Shown: positions 52,273 through 63,900, counted from the first letter of the stretch. The stretch is DNA of 64,000 bases from Allosediminivita pacifica (GCF_003054175.1 NZ_QBKN01000011.1:81425-145424), one strand, 5' to 3'. The notes: generated by a model not told the origin, from the sequence alone. Program-made: numbers and translations.

Positions 52273-54822
52273 TCAGCCGAGCATGCGCGAGACCATTTCC
52301 GACATGTCCCGGCTCAGCCCCGGCTTGGCGGCGATCCGCTCAAGTTCGGCCTTCATCAGCGCCTGGCGGCCCTCGTCGTAGCGGGTCCAGGTCTGGAAGG
52401 CGACCGCCATGCGCGCCGCCGTCTGCGGGTTGCGCGAATCGAGGTCGATCAGGTGATCGGCCAGCAGCCGGTAGCCGTGCCCGTCCGCCCGGTGGAAGCC
52501 TGCATGATTGCCCGCCAGCGCCCCCAGCACCGCGCGGAAGCGATTGGGGTTCGATGCGTCGAACTGCGGATGCTTCACCAGCGCCTCGGTCCTCTCGACC
52601 GCCACATCCGGTCCCGCCAGCGCGATCTGCAGCCCGAACCACTTGTTCATGACCAGCTTGTCGTTCTTCCATTGCGCGTGGAAGGCCTCGAGCGCCTGCT
52701 TGTCCCGCCCCGCGCGGACAAGGCAGGACAAGGCCGCTAGCTGCTGCGTCATGTTGGTCGCCCCGTCAAAGGCTGCCAGCGCCGCCGCGCCCCCGTCGAG
52801 CCGCGTCTGCAGCGCCAGCACGGCACTGCCCAGCGCCCGCTTGCCCGACTGCTCGGCATCGGGCACATAATCCGCCTCGACCTTCGCCTCCTCGGCCAGC
52901 GCCGGCAGCATGCCTTCCCACCGCGCGGCCATGGTCTGCGCCAGCCGCTCCGACGCCGTCCAGATCGCCTCGGGATCGGGCGTCACGCCCTTTTCGTGCA
53001 GCGCGCGCGCCAGCTCCGCCTGCGCCGGCACACCCAGCATCAGCGCCCGGAACGCCGGTTCCAGACCGGTCTCCGACAGCACCTGTCCCAGTGCATCGAG
53101 CCAGGCGCCGTCGGGCTCGGCGCCCTCGGTCACGCTCGCCATCAGGCTTTCGCGCGCAAGGCTGCGCGAGGCCTCCCAGCGGTTGAAGGGATCGGTGTCA
53201 TGGGCCAGCAGGAACAGCCGCGTCTCGCGCGGGATGTCGTTCTCCAGCACCACCGGCGCCGAGAACCCCCGCAGGACCGAGGGCACCGGCTGTGCCGAGA
53301 GCCCCTCGAAGCTGAAGCTCTGCTCCGCCTCGGTCACTTCCAGCACCCGCGTCTCGACCACCTCATCGCCGTTCGGCCCCAGCAGCCCGACCGCCACCGG
53401 GATCACCTGCGGCGCCTTTTCCTCCTGCCCGGGGGTGGGAGGCGTGTGCTGGTGGAAGGTCAGTGTGTAGGTCCCGTCGGCAAAGCTCTCCTCGTAGCGC
53501 AGCCGCGGCGTACCCGCCTGCGAATACCAGCGCTTGAACTGCGACAGATCCCGCCCCGTGGCATCCTCGAAGACGGCCAGCCAGTCCTCGATGGTGGCCG
53601 CATCGCCGTCGTGCCGCTCGAAGTAGAGATCCAGCGCCTTGAAGTAATCCTCGTCGCCCACCAGTCGCTTGAGCATGCCGATCACCTCGGCGCCCTTCTC
53701 GTAGACGGTGGCTGTGTAGAAGTTGTTGATCTCCTGGAAACTTTCCGGCCGCACCGGGTGTGCCAGCGGCCCCTGGTCCTCGGGGAACTGACGCGCGCGC
53801 AGCATCAGCACGTCGCTGATGCGCTTGACCGGCGCGCTGCGCAGGTCCGCGGTAAAGCTCTGGTCGCGGAAGACCGTCAGCCCCTCCTTCAGACACAGCT
53901 GGAACCAGTCGCGGCAGGTGATCCGGTTGCCGGTCCAGTTGTGGAAATACTCGTGCGCGATGATCGCCTCGATCCGCTCGAAATCCGCGTCGGTCGAGGT
54001 GTCGGGCGATGCGAGAACCGCCGAGGAGTTGAAGATGTTCAGCCCCTTGTTCTCCATCGCGCCCATGTTGAAATCGTCGACCGCCACGATGTTGAAGATG
54101 TCTAGATCGTATTCCCGCCCGTAGACATCCTCGTCCCAGCGCATGGAGGTCTTCAGCGACTCCATGGCAAAGGGGCACTTGTGTTCGTCACCGGGGCGCA
54201 CCCAGACGTTAAGCTCCACATCGCGCCCGCCGCGCGTGGTGAACTGGCCGGCGTGGTTCACCAGCTCGCCCGCGACCAGCGCGAACAGGTAGGAGGGCTT
54301 CGGCCAGGGGTCATGCCACTCGGCAAAGCCCTCGCCGATCTCCACCTTGTCGCCGTTCGACAGCAGCACCGGCAGGTCGCTCTCGATGCGCACCTCGAAG
54401 GGGGCCATCACGTCGGGCCGGTCGGGGTAATAGGTGATCTTGCGGAAGCCTTCCGCCTCGCACTGGGTGCAGTACATGCCGTTCGACATGTAAAGCCCCT
54501 CGAGTGCGGTGTTTTTCGCCGGCGCGATCTCGACCTCGGCCTCGAACAGGAAGGGGCCGGAGGGGACCTCGCAGCGCAGTCCCTCGGGCGTGACCTCGGG
54601 TGTGATCTCCTCGCCATCGATGCTGGCCCGGATCAGTGTCAGCTCCTCGCCGTGCAGGAAGAAGTCCTGCGCCGGCGCGCCGGGGTTCGGCGCGAAATGC
54701 AACCGCGAGACGACGCGCGTCGCCTCGGGGGCAAGGCGAAACGTGAGGTGCGCGCTCTGCACCTGCCAGCCGAAGGGCGCGTAGTCCTGTAGGTAGATGG
54801 TCCGGGGGGCGGCGTCCTTCAT
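52273..54822 (-). CDS. pepN: aminopeptidase N
   Basis: An 849-residue M1-family zinc metallopeptidase removing N-terminal amino acids from peptides. The substrate-anchoring GAMEN is at residues 254-258. The zinc motif HEYFH is at 290-294 with the third ligand Glu 313 in LKEGLT. The C-terminal half is the helical DUF3458-type domain of proteobacterial PepN. The start at 54822 has GAGGA before it. The length is within the usual 850-890 range. Confidence 0.97.
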   Translation of the reverse strand: MKDAAPRTIYLQDYAPFGWQVQSAHLTFRLAPEATRVVSRLHFAPNPGAPAQDFFLHGEELTLIRASIDGEEITPEVTPEGLRCEVPSGPFLFEAEVEIAPAKNTALEGLYMSNGMYCTQCEAEGFRKITYYPDRPDVMAPFEVRIESDLPVLLSNGDKVEIGEGFAEWHDPWPKPSYLFALVAGELVNHAGQFTTRGGRDVELNVWVRPGDEHKCPFAMESLKTSMRWDEDVYGREYDLDIFNIVAVDDFNMGAMENKGLNIFNSSAVLASPDTSTDADFERIEAIIAHEYFHNWTGNRITCRDWFQLCLKEGLTVFRDQSFTADLRSAPVKRISDVLMLRARQFPEDQGPLAHPVRPESFQEINNFYTATVYEKGAEVIGMLKRLVGDEDYFKALDLYFERHDGDAATIEDWLAVFEDATGRDLSQFKRWYSQAGTPRLRYEESFADGTYTLTFHQHTPPTPGQEEKAPQVIPVAVGLLGPNGDEVVETRVLEVTEAEQSFSFEGLSAQPVPSVLRGFSAPVVLENDIPRETRLFLLAHDTDPFNRWEASRSLARESLMASVTEGAEPDGAWLDALGQVLSETGLEPAFRALMLGVPAQAELARALHEKGVTPDPEAIWTASERLAQTMAARWEGMLPALAEEAKVEADYVPDAEQSGKRALGSAVLALQTRLDGGAAALAAFDGATNMTQQLAALSCLVRAGRDKQALEAFHAQWKNDKLVMNKWFGLQIALAGPDVAVERTEALVKHPQFDASNPNRFRAVLGALAGNHAGFHRADGHGYRLLADHLIDLDSRNPQTAARMAVAFQTWTRYDEGRQALMKAELERIAAKPGLSRDMSEMVSRMLG

Positions 54823-54930
54823 GGGTGTCCTCGCTGGGAGTTGATCGAACATCTTGGCGTCCTAGACTGTTATGCCCTCGAGAGCAGAGCCGCAATGGCG
54901 GCCCCCGAAACGCAAGCAGAGGTAGGAACC

Positions 54931-55125
54931 ATGTCCGATCCGGGCACAAATCTCGAAACCGAAAAACGCCGTCACAGACCCGCCTTGACGGGCATCGCCG
55001 TCGTGCTGGGCTTCGTCGCGATCATCACGGCGGTGTACTCCGTCATGGTGGTCGAACGCGCCCCGGGCCCTGACGGGGCTGAGGAACAGGTCGAAGTCGG
55101 CCCCGGCGGGGACCCCGAGGAATGA
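54931..55125 (+). CDS. small membrane protein
   Basis: A 64-residue protein with one hydrophobic helix ([20 protein letters not shown]) flanked by a basic N-terminal side and an acidic C-terminal tail, giving a cytoplasm-in topology. The start has AGGTAGGA upstream. Its stop overlaps the DUF2256 gene by four bases. Unknown function. Confidence 0.6.
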   Translation: MSDPGTNLETEKRRHRPALTGIAVVLGFVAIITAVYSVMVVERAPGPDGAEEQVEVGPGGDPEE

Positions 55126-55274
55126 GCGGGCAGGGCGGCCGCATGCGGCGAAAGGGCGATCTTCCCACGAAGATCTGCGCCAGATGCGACCGACCCTTCA
55201 CCTGGCGTCGGAAATGGGCCGCGGTGTGGGACGAAGTTCGCTATTGCTCGGACCGTTGCCGCCGCGCCCGCTGA
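55122..55274 (+). CDS. DUF2256 zinc-ribbon protein
   Basis: A 50-residue protein with four cysteines in the DUF2256 pattern: C-A-R-C at 19-22 and C-S-D-R-C at 42-46, with the invariant PFTWRRKW between them. Usually found near cryptochrome or photolyase-related genes in other bacteria, its function is unknown. It is too short for most gene callers. It follows the small membrane protein gene with an ATGA overlap. Confidence 0.8.
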   Translation: MSGQGGRMRRKGDLPTKICARCDRPFTWRRKWAAVWDEVRYCSDRCRRAR

Positions 55275-55276
55275 TC

Positions 55277-55343
55277 GCTTCTTCTTGGCAGAAATACTCC
55301 CGGGGGTGAACTGGCCGCAGGCCAGGAGGGGGCAGCGCCCCCT
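55277..55343. repeat. family-specific intergenic repeat, copy 2
   Basis: Related to 31363-31413. It has GCTTCTTCTTGGCAGAAATA, then CTCCCGGGGG, a first hairpin CTGGCCGCAGGCCAG (55311-55325) and a second hairpin GGGGGC-AGC-GCCCCC (55328-55342). It lies between convergent genes and ends at the stop codon of the DeoR-type gene. Confidence 0.65.
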
Positions 55344-56104
55344 TACCCCGCCACCCTCAGCGCGACGCCGATTTCGGCGCAGCGTGCGGCGATCGCCTCG
55401 GGCGGAGACATATCCGTGAAGAAGGTGGCAAGATCCGAAAGCGCGGCCACGCGCACCGGCGCCTGCCTGCGGAACTTCGTGTGATCGGCCACGAGAAAGA
55501 CCTGACGCGACTGCTCGATGATCGTGCGGGTCACACCGACTTCCTGCATGTCGAAATCGAGGATGTCGCCTTCCTCGTCCAGTGCCGAACATCCGATCAC
55601 CGCGATATCGAACTTGAACTGGCGGATCGTGTGCTCGGTCAGCGCGCCGGTCAGCCCGCCGTCGGCACGTCGCAACGCGCCTGCCGTCACCACCACCTCG
55701 CAATCGCCGTTGCGCGCCAGCGTGCCCGCGATGTTGAGGTTGTTGGTCACCGCAAGGATGTTGCGGTGCGACAGGAGGTTTTCGGCCACGGCCTCTGTGC
55801 TCGTGCCGATGTTGAGAAAGACCGAACAGTCGTGCGGGATCGCCGCGGCACAGGCCCTCGCCATGGCGGCCTTGCCCTCGGCGTTGAGCCCTCGCCGGTC
55901 TTCGTAGCCGATGTTCGTGGTGCCCGACGGCAGCACCGCTCCACCATGCACGCGCTCCAGCCGCCCGGCCTCGGCCAGGTCGCTAAGATCGCGGCGAATG
56001 GTCTGCAGCGTGACCTCGAAATGTTCGGCCAGCCCCTCCACCGTGACCTTGCCCTCGCGTCGGGCAATCTCCAGTATCTCGGGGTGACGGATGGATTGTG
56101 ACAT
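55343..56104 (-). CDS. glpR: DeoR/GlpR family transcriptional repressor
   Basis: A 253-residue DeoR-type repressor. The N-terminal winged helix has LEIARREGKVTVEGLAEHF followed by VTLQTIRRDLSDL. The C-terminal sugar-phosphate-binding domain contains NIGTSTEAVAENL, VTNNLNIAGTL and a late DHTKF motif typical of GlpR/DeoR. Being divergent from a glycerol importer operon makes it the likely glycerol-3-phosphate-responsive repressor. The start at 56104 has AAAGGGA upstream. Confidence 0.88.
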   Translation of the reverse strand: MSQSIRHPEILEIARREGKVTVEGLAEHFEVTLQTIRRDLSDLAEAGRLERVHGGAVLPSGTTNIGYEDRRGLNAEGKAAMARACAAAIPHDCSVFLNIGTSTEAVAENLLSHRNILAVTNNLNIAGTLARNGDCEVVVTAGALRRADGGLTGALTEHTIRQFKFDIAVIGCSALDEEGDILDFDMQEVGVTRTIIEQSRQVFLVADHTKFRRQAPVRVAALSDLATFFTDMSPPEAIAARCAEIGVALRVAG

Positions 56105-56541
56105 GGCGCATCCCTTTCGCGCCAGTGTTCGCTTGTGTTCGTTTTTGTCAATGGCTTTCGTGGCGTGCGTCTTTCGCCGCCAGAGAAGATCAGTCTTTTC
56201 AGGTATTTTACGTTGTCCTCCTCGTTTCGTCGGCTCGTGCCGTAGCGGAATCGAATAGAAACGAAAATCCACGCTTCCAAAACGCGCCGGGACCCGCTAC
56301 CAATCTAGGCGAGGATCTGAGCTTGGGAGGACTCGGCGATCGGGGAGGACACTTCAGCTTGCAGTACCGCTGTATCCGGCCGCGTCTTGCGCAGGGATGA
56401 TCCCGCGCGCCGACCCGGTCCGGGTGGCTGCAGCCTCTCCTCGTCGGGTCTGCCGGGCGCAAGCACCGGCTGAGAATGGCGTGCCCTCGCGGTATGCATG
56501 GGCGGTCCGGCCCCAAGGTCGGATCGCGGGAGGAGACGAGC
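56105..56541. promoter_or_regulatory. divergent glpR-glpS control region
   Basis: A 437-base gap without a gene. It holds TTCG at 56128 and 56138 (10-base period) on the plus strand, and CGAA at 56252 and 56262, the same repeat on the opposite strand. These are candidate half-sites for the DeoR/GlpR repressor (see findings). No clear sigma-70 promoter pair is seen. GGGAGGAG precedes glpS. Confidence 0.5.
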
Positions 56542-57630
56542 ATGACTTTGACACTGGAAAACGTGTCGAAACTCGTGGGCGCGGAGACGCATATCCACCC
56601 CACGGACCTGACGCTCGAGCCCGGCACGATGAACGTGCTGCTGGGGCCGACGCTGTCGGGCAAGACATCGCTGATGCGTCTGATGGCGGGGCTCGACCAG
56701 CCCACCACGGGGCGCATCCTCTGGCAGGGGGACGACGTCACCGGCACTCGCGTGCAGGACCGCAAGGTGGCGATGGTCTACCAGCAGTTCATCAACTACC
56801 CCTCGATGACGGTCTACGACAACATCGCCTCGCCCATGCGGCTCCTGGGGCTGCAGGGGGACGAGATCGACCGCCGCGTGCGCGAGGCCGCCGACCTCAT
56901 GCAGCTCTCGCCCATGCTCGACCGCAAGCCGCTGGAACTGTCGGGCGGCCAGCAGCAGCGCTGCGCGCTCGCCCGCGCGCTGGTCAAGAACGCAGGCCTC
57001 GTGCTGCTCGACGAACCCCTCGCCAACCTCGACTACAAGCTGCGCGAGGAACTGCGCGCCGAGATCCCGCGCATCTTCGAGGAATCCGGCGCCATCTTCG
57101 TCTACGCCACCACCGAACCCGAGGAAGCGCTTCTTCTCGGCGGCCAGTGCGCCACGCTCTGGCAGGGCCGCGTCACGCAGTTCGGCCCGACGCCCACCGT
57201 CTACCGCCGCCCCGCCGATGTCACCACGGCGCGCGTCTTCTCGGACCCGCCGATGAACTTCCTGCGCGTGGAAAAGCGCGGCGGCAGCTTCGCTTTCCCC
57301 GACGGCCAGTCCGTGCCCGCCGACCGCATCGCGGGCGAGGTGCCCGATGGCGTCTACACCGCAGGCTTCCGGCCCAACCACCTCGAGATCGAGGCCTTCC
57401 ATGACATGACCATGAGCTTCGAGACCACGCTCAGCGTGACCGAGATCACCGGGTCGGAAACCTTCGTGCACCTCGACCACCACGGCGAGCGCTGGGTGGG
57501 CCTCATCCACGGCGTCCGCGCGCTCACCCCCGGCGACACGCTGACGGTCCACCTCGACCCCACGCATGTCTACCTCTTCGACGAGACGGGCGCCCTCGCG
57601 CAGGCCGCCCCCTATGCGGAGGCCGCCTGA
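56542..57630 (+). CDS. glpS: glycerol ABC transporter ATPase 1 (degenerate H-loop)
   Basis: A 362-residue ABC ATPase of the MalK type with a C-terminal OB-like regulatory domain (after about 230). Walker A is GPTLSGKT (35-42), the Q-loop Gln is about 81, the signature LSGGQ is canonical (133-137), and Walker B is LVLLDE (153-158). At the H-loop the sequence is YATTEPEEA with Thr 191 where His is normal. With glpT it forms the ATPase pair of the glycerol importer (glpSTPQUV, as described in Rhizobium leguminosarum). Confidence 0.93.
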   Translation: MTLTLENVSKLVGAETHIHPTDLTLEPGTMNVLLGPTLSGKTSLMRLMAGLDQPTTGRILWQGDDVTGTRVQDRKVAMVYQQFINYPSMTVYDNIASPMRLLGLQGDEIDRRVREAADLMQLSPMLDRKPLELSGGQQQRCALARALVKNAGLVLLDEPLANLDYKLREELRAEIPRIFEESGAIFVYATTEPEEALLLGGQCATLWQGRVTQFGPTPTVYRRPADVTTARVFSDPPMNFLRVEKRGGSFAFPDGQSVPADRIAGEVPDGVYTAGFRPNHLEIEAFHDMTMSFETTLSVTEITGSETFVHLDHHGERWVGLIHGVRALTPGDTLTVHLDPTHVYLFDETGALAQAAPYAEAA

Positions 57631-57631
57631 C

Positions 57632-60482
<2,851 letters not shown>

Positions 60483-60544
60483 TGGAGGGTTTTGTTAACC
60501 ATTCCGAGGTGATCATGGGGCGCGCCGACCGGGACCGCAGAACC

Positions 60545-60664
60545 GTCATCCTCGGGCTCGACCCGAGGACCTCCCTGCAACGAGCGCCCCGTGGCCAAGA
60601 GGTCCTCGCACTCGATGCGAGGATCTCCCCGCCAAAAGATCCTCGGGTCGAGCCCGAGGATGAC
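60545..60664. repeat. palindromic repeat cluster, left of the GIY-YIG gene
   Basis: It has three 21-base palindromes, each with an 8-bp stem and a 5-base loop. The first is at 60549-60569 (stem TCCTCGGG, loop CTCGA), the second at 60603-60623 (stem TCCTCGCA, loop CTCGA), and the third at 60640-60660 (stem TCCTCGGG, loop TCGAG). The first and third are mirror images and carry outward GTCA and TGAC flanks, so the unit ends in inverted repeats (REPIN-like). Confidence 0.85.
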
Positions 60665-60683
60665 GGTGGCAACTGCCCCGGCC

Positions 60684-60986
60684 ATGAAGAAGGACCCACC
60701 CCCGCTGTTCGTCTACATCATGACAAACCGGCCACGGGGGACGCTCTACATCGGGGTCACGGGCGACATCGCGCGGCGGGCGTGGGAACACCGCACCCAC
60801 GCGACCCCGGGCTTCACCGACCGCTACAACCTCGAACGGCTTGTGCACTTCGAGGTCTTCGAGGAACCCTCGGAAGCCATCCGCCGCGAGAAAGCGCTCA
60901 AACGCTGGCGCCGCGACTGGAAGATCGCGCTGATCGAGAAGGGCAACGCGGACTGGCGCGACCTCTGGGAGGAGATCACGCCGTAA
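60684..60986 (+). CDS. small GIY-YIG nuclease domain protein, flanked by palindromic repeats
   Basis: A 100-residue stand-alone GIY-YIG domain. The GIY-like strand is FVYIM, the second motif is GTLYIGVTGD, followed by Arg 32 and RRAWEH, and the catalytic Glu 69 lies in AIRREKALKRWRRDWK. These are the residues expected in an active endonuclease of the YhbQ/UvrC-N type. It has no DNA-binding domain. An earlier ATG at 60660 lies inside the left repeat. It begins 20 bases after that repeat, ends 24 bases before the right one, and has no functional link to glycerol transport. It is in the same direction as the operon. Confidence 0.85.
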   Translation: MKKDPPPLFVYIMTNRPRGTLYIGVTGDIARRAWEHRTHATPGFTDRYNLERLVHFEVFEEPSEAIRREKALKRWRRDWKIALIEKGNADWRDLWEEITP

Positions 60987-61009
60987 GCGGAACGCCAGCC
61001 GTGACGCCC

Positions 61010-61075
61010 GTCATCCTCGGGCTCGACCCGAGGACCTCCCGGCCAACAGATCCCCGGGTCAAGCCCGGGGATGAC
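61010..61075. repeat. palindromic repeat unit, right of the GIY-YIG gene
   Basis: Two palindromes in inverted orientation: 61014-61034 (stem TCCTCGGG, loop CTCGA) and 61051-61071 (stem TCCCCGGG, loop TCAAG), with GTCA before the first and TGAC after the second. It is a second REPIN-like unit of the same family as 60545-60664. Confidence 0.85.
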
Positions 61076-61106
61076 ACCGCGAAAATCACCGGAAGGACCC
61101 ACTGAC

Positions 61107-61379
61107 ATGGCATGGATGGCATGGACCTGGCCGACGGCGGCCTTCTTCGCGGTGATCGCCGCGCTGCTGGTGATCTTCACCGTGCTCGCCGTGAAATTCC
61201 CCGAAACGCCCCGCCGGGGCGTGCTCGGGATCGAGACGACGCGGGGCGACCGGCTCTTCATTACGCTGCTCGCCTCGGCGTTCCTCAATCTCGCGTGGCT
61301 CGGCTTCGGCATCGCGCCGCAGCCCTACGCGCTCATCGCATGTCTCGTCCTCGCGGCCGGAATCTTCCGCTTCGTGTGA
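61107..61379 (+). CDS. glpU: DUF2160 membrane protein of the glycerol importer
   Basis: A 90-residue membrane protein with three predicted helices (about 8-30, 50-66, 70-88) and a conserved cytoplasmic loop, PRRGVLGIETTRGDRLFI. DUF2160 corresponds to GlpU of the Rhizobium glycerol importer operon; its role is unclear. The start at 61107 has GGAAGGA upstream. The right repeat unit ends only about 30 bases before its start. Confidence 0.87.
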   Translation: MAWMAWTWPTAAFFAVIAALLVIFTVLAVKFPETPRRGVLGIETTRGDRLFITLLASAFLNLAWLGFGIAPQPYALIACLVLAAGIFRFV

Positions 61380-61419
61380 CGCGCATACCAAGAACGTTCA
61401 AAATGGGAGGAGAACCAAT

Positions 61420-63138
61420 ATGAACACGACCCTGAGATCGACAACGGCGCTCGCCGTGGCGCTCGGCCTGCTGGGCGGCCCCGCGCTGGCGGACATGGAG
61501 GCCGCGCGCGCCTTCCTCGACGCCGAGATCGGCGACGTCTCGACCCTGACCCGCGAGGAGCAGGAAGCCGAGATGCAGTGGTTCATCGATGCCGCGCAGG
61601 AGCTGCAGGGCATGGACATCAACGTGGTCTCGGAAACGATCACCACGCATGAATACGAATCCCAGGTCCTCGCCCCCGCCTTCAGCGAGATCACCGGCAT
61701 CAACATCACCCACGACCTCATCGGCGAAGGCGATGTGGTCGAACGCCTGCAGGTCCAGATGCAATCGGGCCAGAACGTCTACGACGCCTTCGTCAACGAC
61801 AGCGACCTGATCGGCACCCACTGGCGCTACGGCCAGGCCCGCAACCTGACCGAATGGATGGCAGGCGAGGGCGCCGACGTCACCTCGCCTACCCTCGACC
61901 TCGAGGACTTCATCGGCACCCAGTTCACCACCGGGCCCGACGGCAACCTCTACCAGCTGCCCGACCAGCAGTTCGCCAACCTCTACTGGTTCCGCTACGA
62001 CTGGTTCAACGACGACAAGAACAAGGCCGACTTCGAGGAGGAATACGGCTACGAGCTCGGCGTCCCGGTCAACTGGGCGGCCTACGAGGACATCGCCGAG
62101 TTCTTCACCGGCCGTGACCTGTCGCACATGGGCATCGACCAGGACATCTACGGCAACATGGACTACGGCAAGAAGGACCCCAGCCTCGGCTGGCGGTATA
62201 CCGACGCCTGGATGTCCATGGCCGGCATGGGCGACACGGGCGAACCGAACGGCCTGCCGGTCGACGAATGGGGCATCCGCGTCAACGAGAACTCCCAGCC
62301 CGTGGGCGCCTGCATGGCGCGCGGCGGCGCCACCAACTCGCCCGCCGCGGTCTATGCCGTCGACAAGGCGATCGAGTGGCTGCAGAACTACTCGCCGCCC
62401 GCCGCCGCCGGCATGACCTTCTCCGAGGCCGGTCCCGTGCCGGGGCAGGGCAACATCGCCCAGCAGATGTTCCTCTACACCACCTTCGTGGCGCCCCTCG
62501 TGGACAGCCCCGCGGTGATGAACGAGGACGGCACGCCCAAGTGGCGCCTCGCCCCCAGCCCGCACGGCGTCTACTGGGAAGAGGGCATGAAGGTCGGCTA
62601 CCAGGACGTGGGCTCGTGGACGATCCTCGACAGCACGCCCACCGACCGCGCCAAGGCCGCCTGGCTCTATGCGCAGTTCGTCACCTCCAAGACCGTGGAC
62701 GTGAAGAAGTCCGACGTGGGCCTGACCTTCATCCGCGAGAGCACCATCAACTCCGACCACTTCACCGACCGCGCGCCCAAGCTCGGCGGCCTGGTCGAGT
62801 TCTACCGCTCGCCCGACCGCGTGCGCTGGTCGCCCACCGGCACCAACGTGCCCGACTACCCCAAGCTGGCGCAGCTCTGGTGGCAGAACATCGGCGACGC
62901 CATGTCCGGCGCCAAGACCTCCAAGGAGGCGCTCGACCAGCTCTGCGCCGACATGGAAAGCGTCATGTCCCGGCTTGAGCGCGCCGGCGTTCAGGGCGAT
63001 CTCGGCCCGGTCCTGAACGAGGAACGCGACCCCGAGTACTGGCTCGAACAGCCCGGCGCGCCGAAGCCGGCACTCGAGAACGAGGACGAGGAACCCCAGA
63101 CCGTCTCCTACGACGAGCTGGTCCAGTCCTGGCAGTAA
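61420..63138 (+). CDS. glpV: glycerol ABC transporter solute-binding protein
   Basis: A 572-residue periplasmic binding protein, large for the family as GlpV is. The signal peptide (MNTTLRSTTALAVALGLLGG, cleaved near ALA-D) is followed by the binding domains. The C-terminal part YDELVQSWQ is acidic. It delivers glycerol to GlpPQ. The ribosome binding site GGGAGGAG is strong, and the gene ends the operon with a terminator. Confidence 0.93.
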   Translation: MNTTLRSTTALAVALGLLGGPALADMEAARAFLDAEIGDVSTLTREEQEAEMQWFIDAAQELQGMDINVVSETITTHEYESQVLAPAFSEITGINITHDLIGEGDVVERLQVQMQSGQNVYDAFVNDSDLIGTHWRYGQARNLTEWMAGEGADVTSPTLDLEDFIGTQFTTGPDGNLYQLPDQQFANLYWFRYDWFNDDKNKADFEEEYGYELGVPVNWAAYEDIAEFFTGRDLSHMGIDQDIYGNMDYGKKDPSLGWRYTDAWMSMAGMGDTGEPNGLPVDEWGIRVNENSQPVGACMARGGATNSPAAVYAVDKAIEWLQNYSPPAAAGMTFSEAGPVPGQGNIAQQMFLYTTFVAPLVDSPAVMNEDGTPKWRLAPSPHGVYWEEGMKVGYQDVGSWTILDSTPTDRAKAAWLYAQFVTSKTVDVKKSDVGLTFIRESTINSDHFTDRAPKLGGLVEFYRSPDRVRWSPTGTNVPDYPKLAQLWWQNIGDAMSGAKTSKEALDQLCADMESVMSRLERAGVQGDLGPVLNEERDPEYWLEQPGAPKPALENEDEEPQTVSYDELVQSWQ

Positions 63139-63161
63139 GCCTCAGGGTTTGAGAGATGGAG

Positions 63162-63192
63162 CGCGCCGGGTGTTTGCCCGGCGCGTTTTTTT
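63162..63192 (+). terminator. terminator of the glp operon
   Basis: CGCGCCGGG (63162-63170) pairs with CCCGGCGCG (63177-63185) and is followed by TTTTTTT. Confidence 0.92.
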
Positions 63193-63582
63193 GGGGGGCG
63201 AAGCTAGTTGTCCCCGCCGACCAACACCCAATGCACAAGGATTGCATATTAGCGATTTCGGTCCACAACCGACCTCTGTGTCGAGTCCTATGAATTTCCA
63301 GCGTGGTTCAACACAATCCTTCTTGCCCACTTGACATCGTATACTACGGCCAACGAGATACACGTTCAGGTGTTACTTGAACTCCCCCACCTCGGAAAAT
63401 TTCGCTAATCAGGGGTAATCAGAGACCACAAACGCCGCCTAGAAGACATCTGAAAAGCTGCGTCCAACCTCTGCCGGCCAATGAAAGACACAGTAGTGTT
63501 CCGGAGCAGCGCGATGTCTTGCGGTCAGCGAAAAGTCTCGTCAAAGTGACTTCGCACTTAGTGGCGACGGTATGGGGGCCAA
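63193..63582. other. gene-free, AT-richer junction after the glp operon
   Basis: About 390 bases without a recognisable gene or tRNA on either strand. Base composition is clearly more AT-rich than the rest of the window. A TTGACA at about 63331-63336 could belong to a promoter, but no convincing -10 box is placed correctly. It probably marks the edge of an acquired region. Confidence 0.5.
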
Positions 63583-63900
63583 ATGGCGAGAGAAAGCTAC
63601 TCAGCAGTATTGCTCACTCAGGGAGAACACCGCTTCTACCAGCTTGCGATGCCTAGCGATACTCTTGGAGAATGCACATTCGTGACGACCCGGGATAGCG
63701 ACCCTGAAGCAGGTTTTCAACGTCTGTTGGATAAAAAAAGAGCTACAGAGATCGCCAAGTATATTGACTCTGGGCATGGAACTATCCCGACATCCGTTAT
63801 CTTATCAGCACAGCAAATTTGCAATCTAGAGTATGAGTCGAGAAATAAGACAATTAGCTTTGAAATACTTCCTAGCTCATTTTTAATTCTGGATGGTCAG
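63583..63900 (+). pseudogene. DGQHR-domain protein, interrupted by an insertion sequence
   Basis: About 106 codons of a DGQHR-domain protein remain, including the conserved GFQRLLDKKRATEIAKYI stretch and the strand FLILDGQ that precedes His-Arg in intact members. The frame then enters the insertion sequence and stops at 63925-63927. DGQHR proteins include DndB, the regulator of DNA phosphorothioation, and other members of mobile or defence loci; which kind this was cannot be decided. Codon use is AT-rich and unlike neighbours, which suggests transfer. Confidence 0.75.

Noticed and set aside
60494..60501. TTAACCAT resembling a CtrA half-site
   Set aside because: Only one half-site is present and it lies just after glpQ, away from any promoter; expected by chance.
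60591..60683. N-terminal extension of the GIY-YIG protein into the palindromes
   Set aside because: It only translates repeat sequence; the ATG at 60684 precedes the first domain strand.
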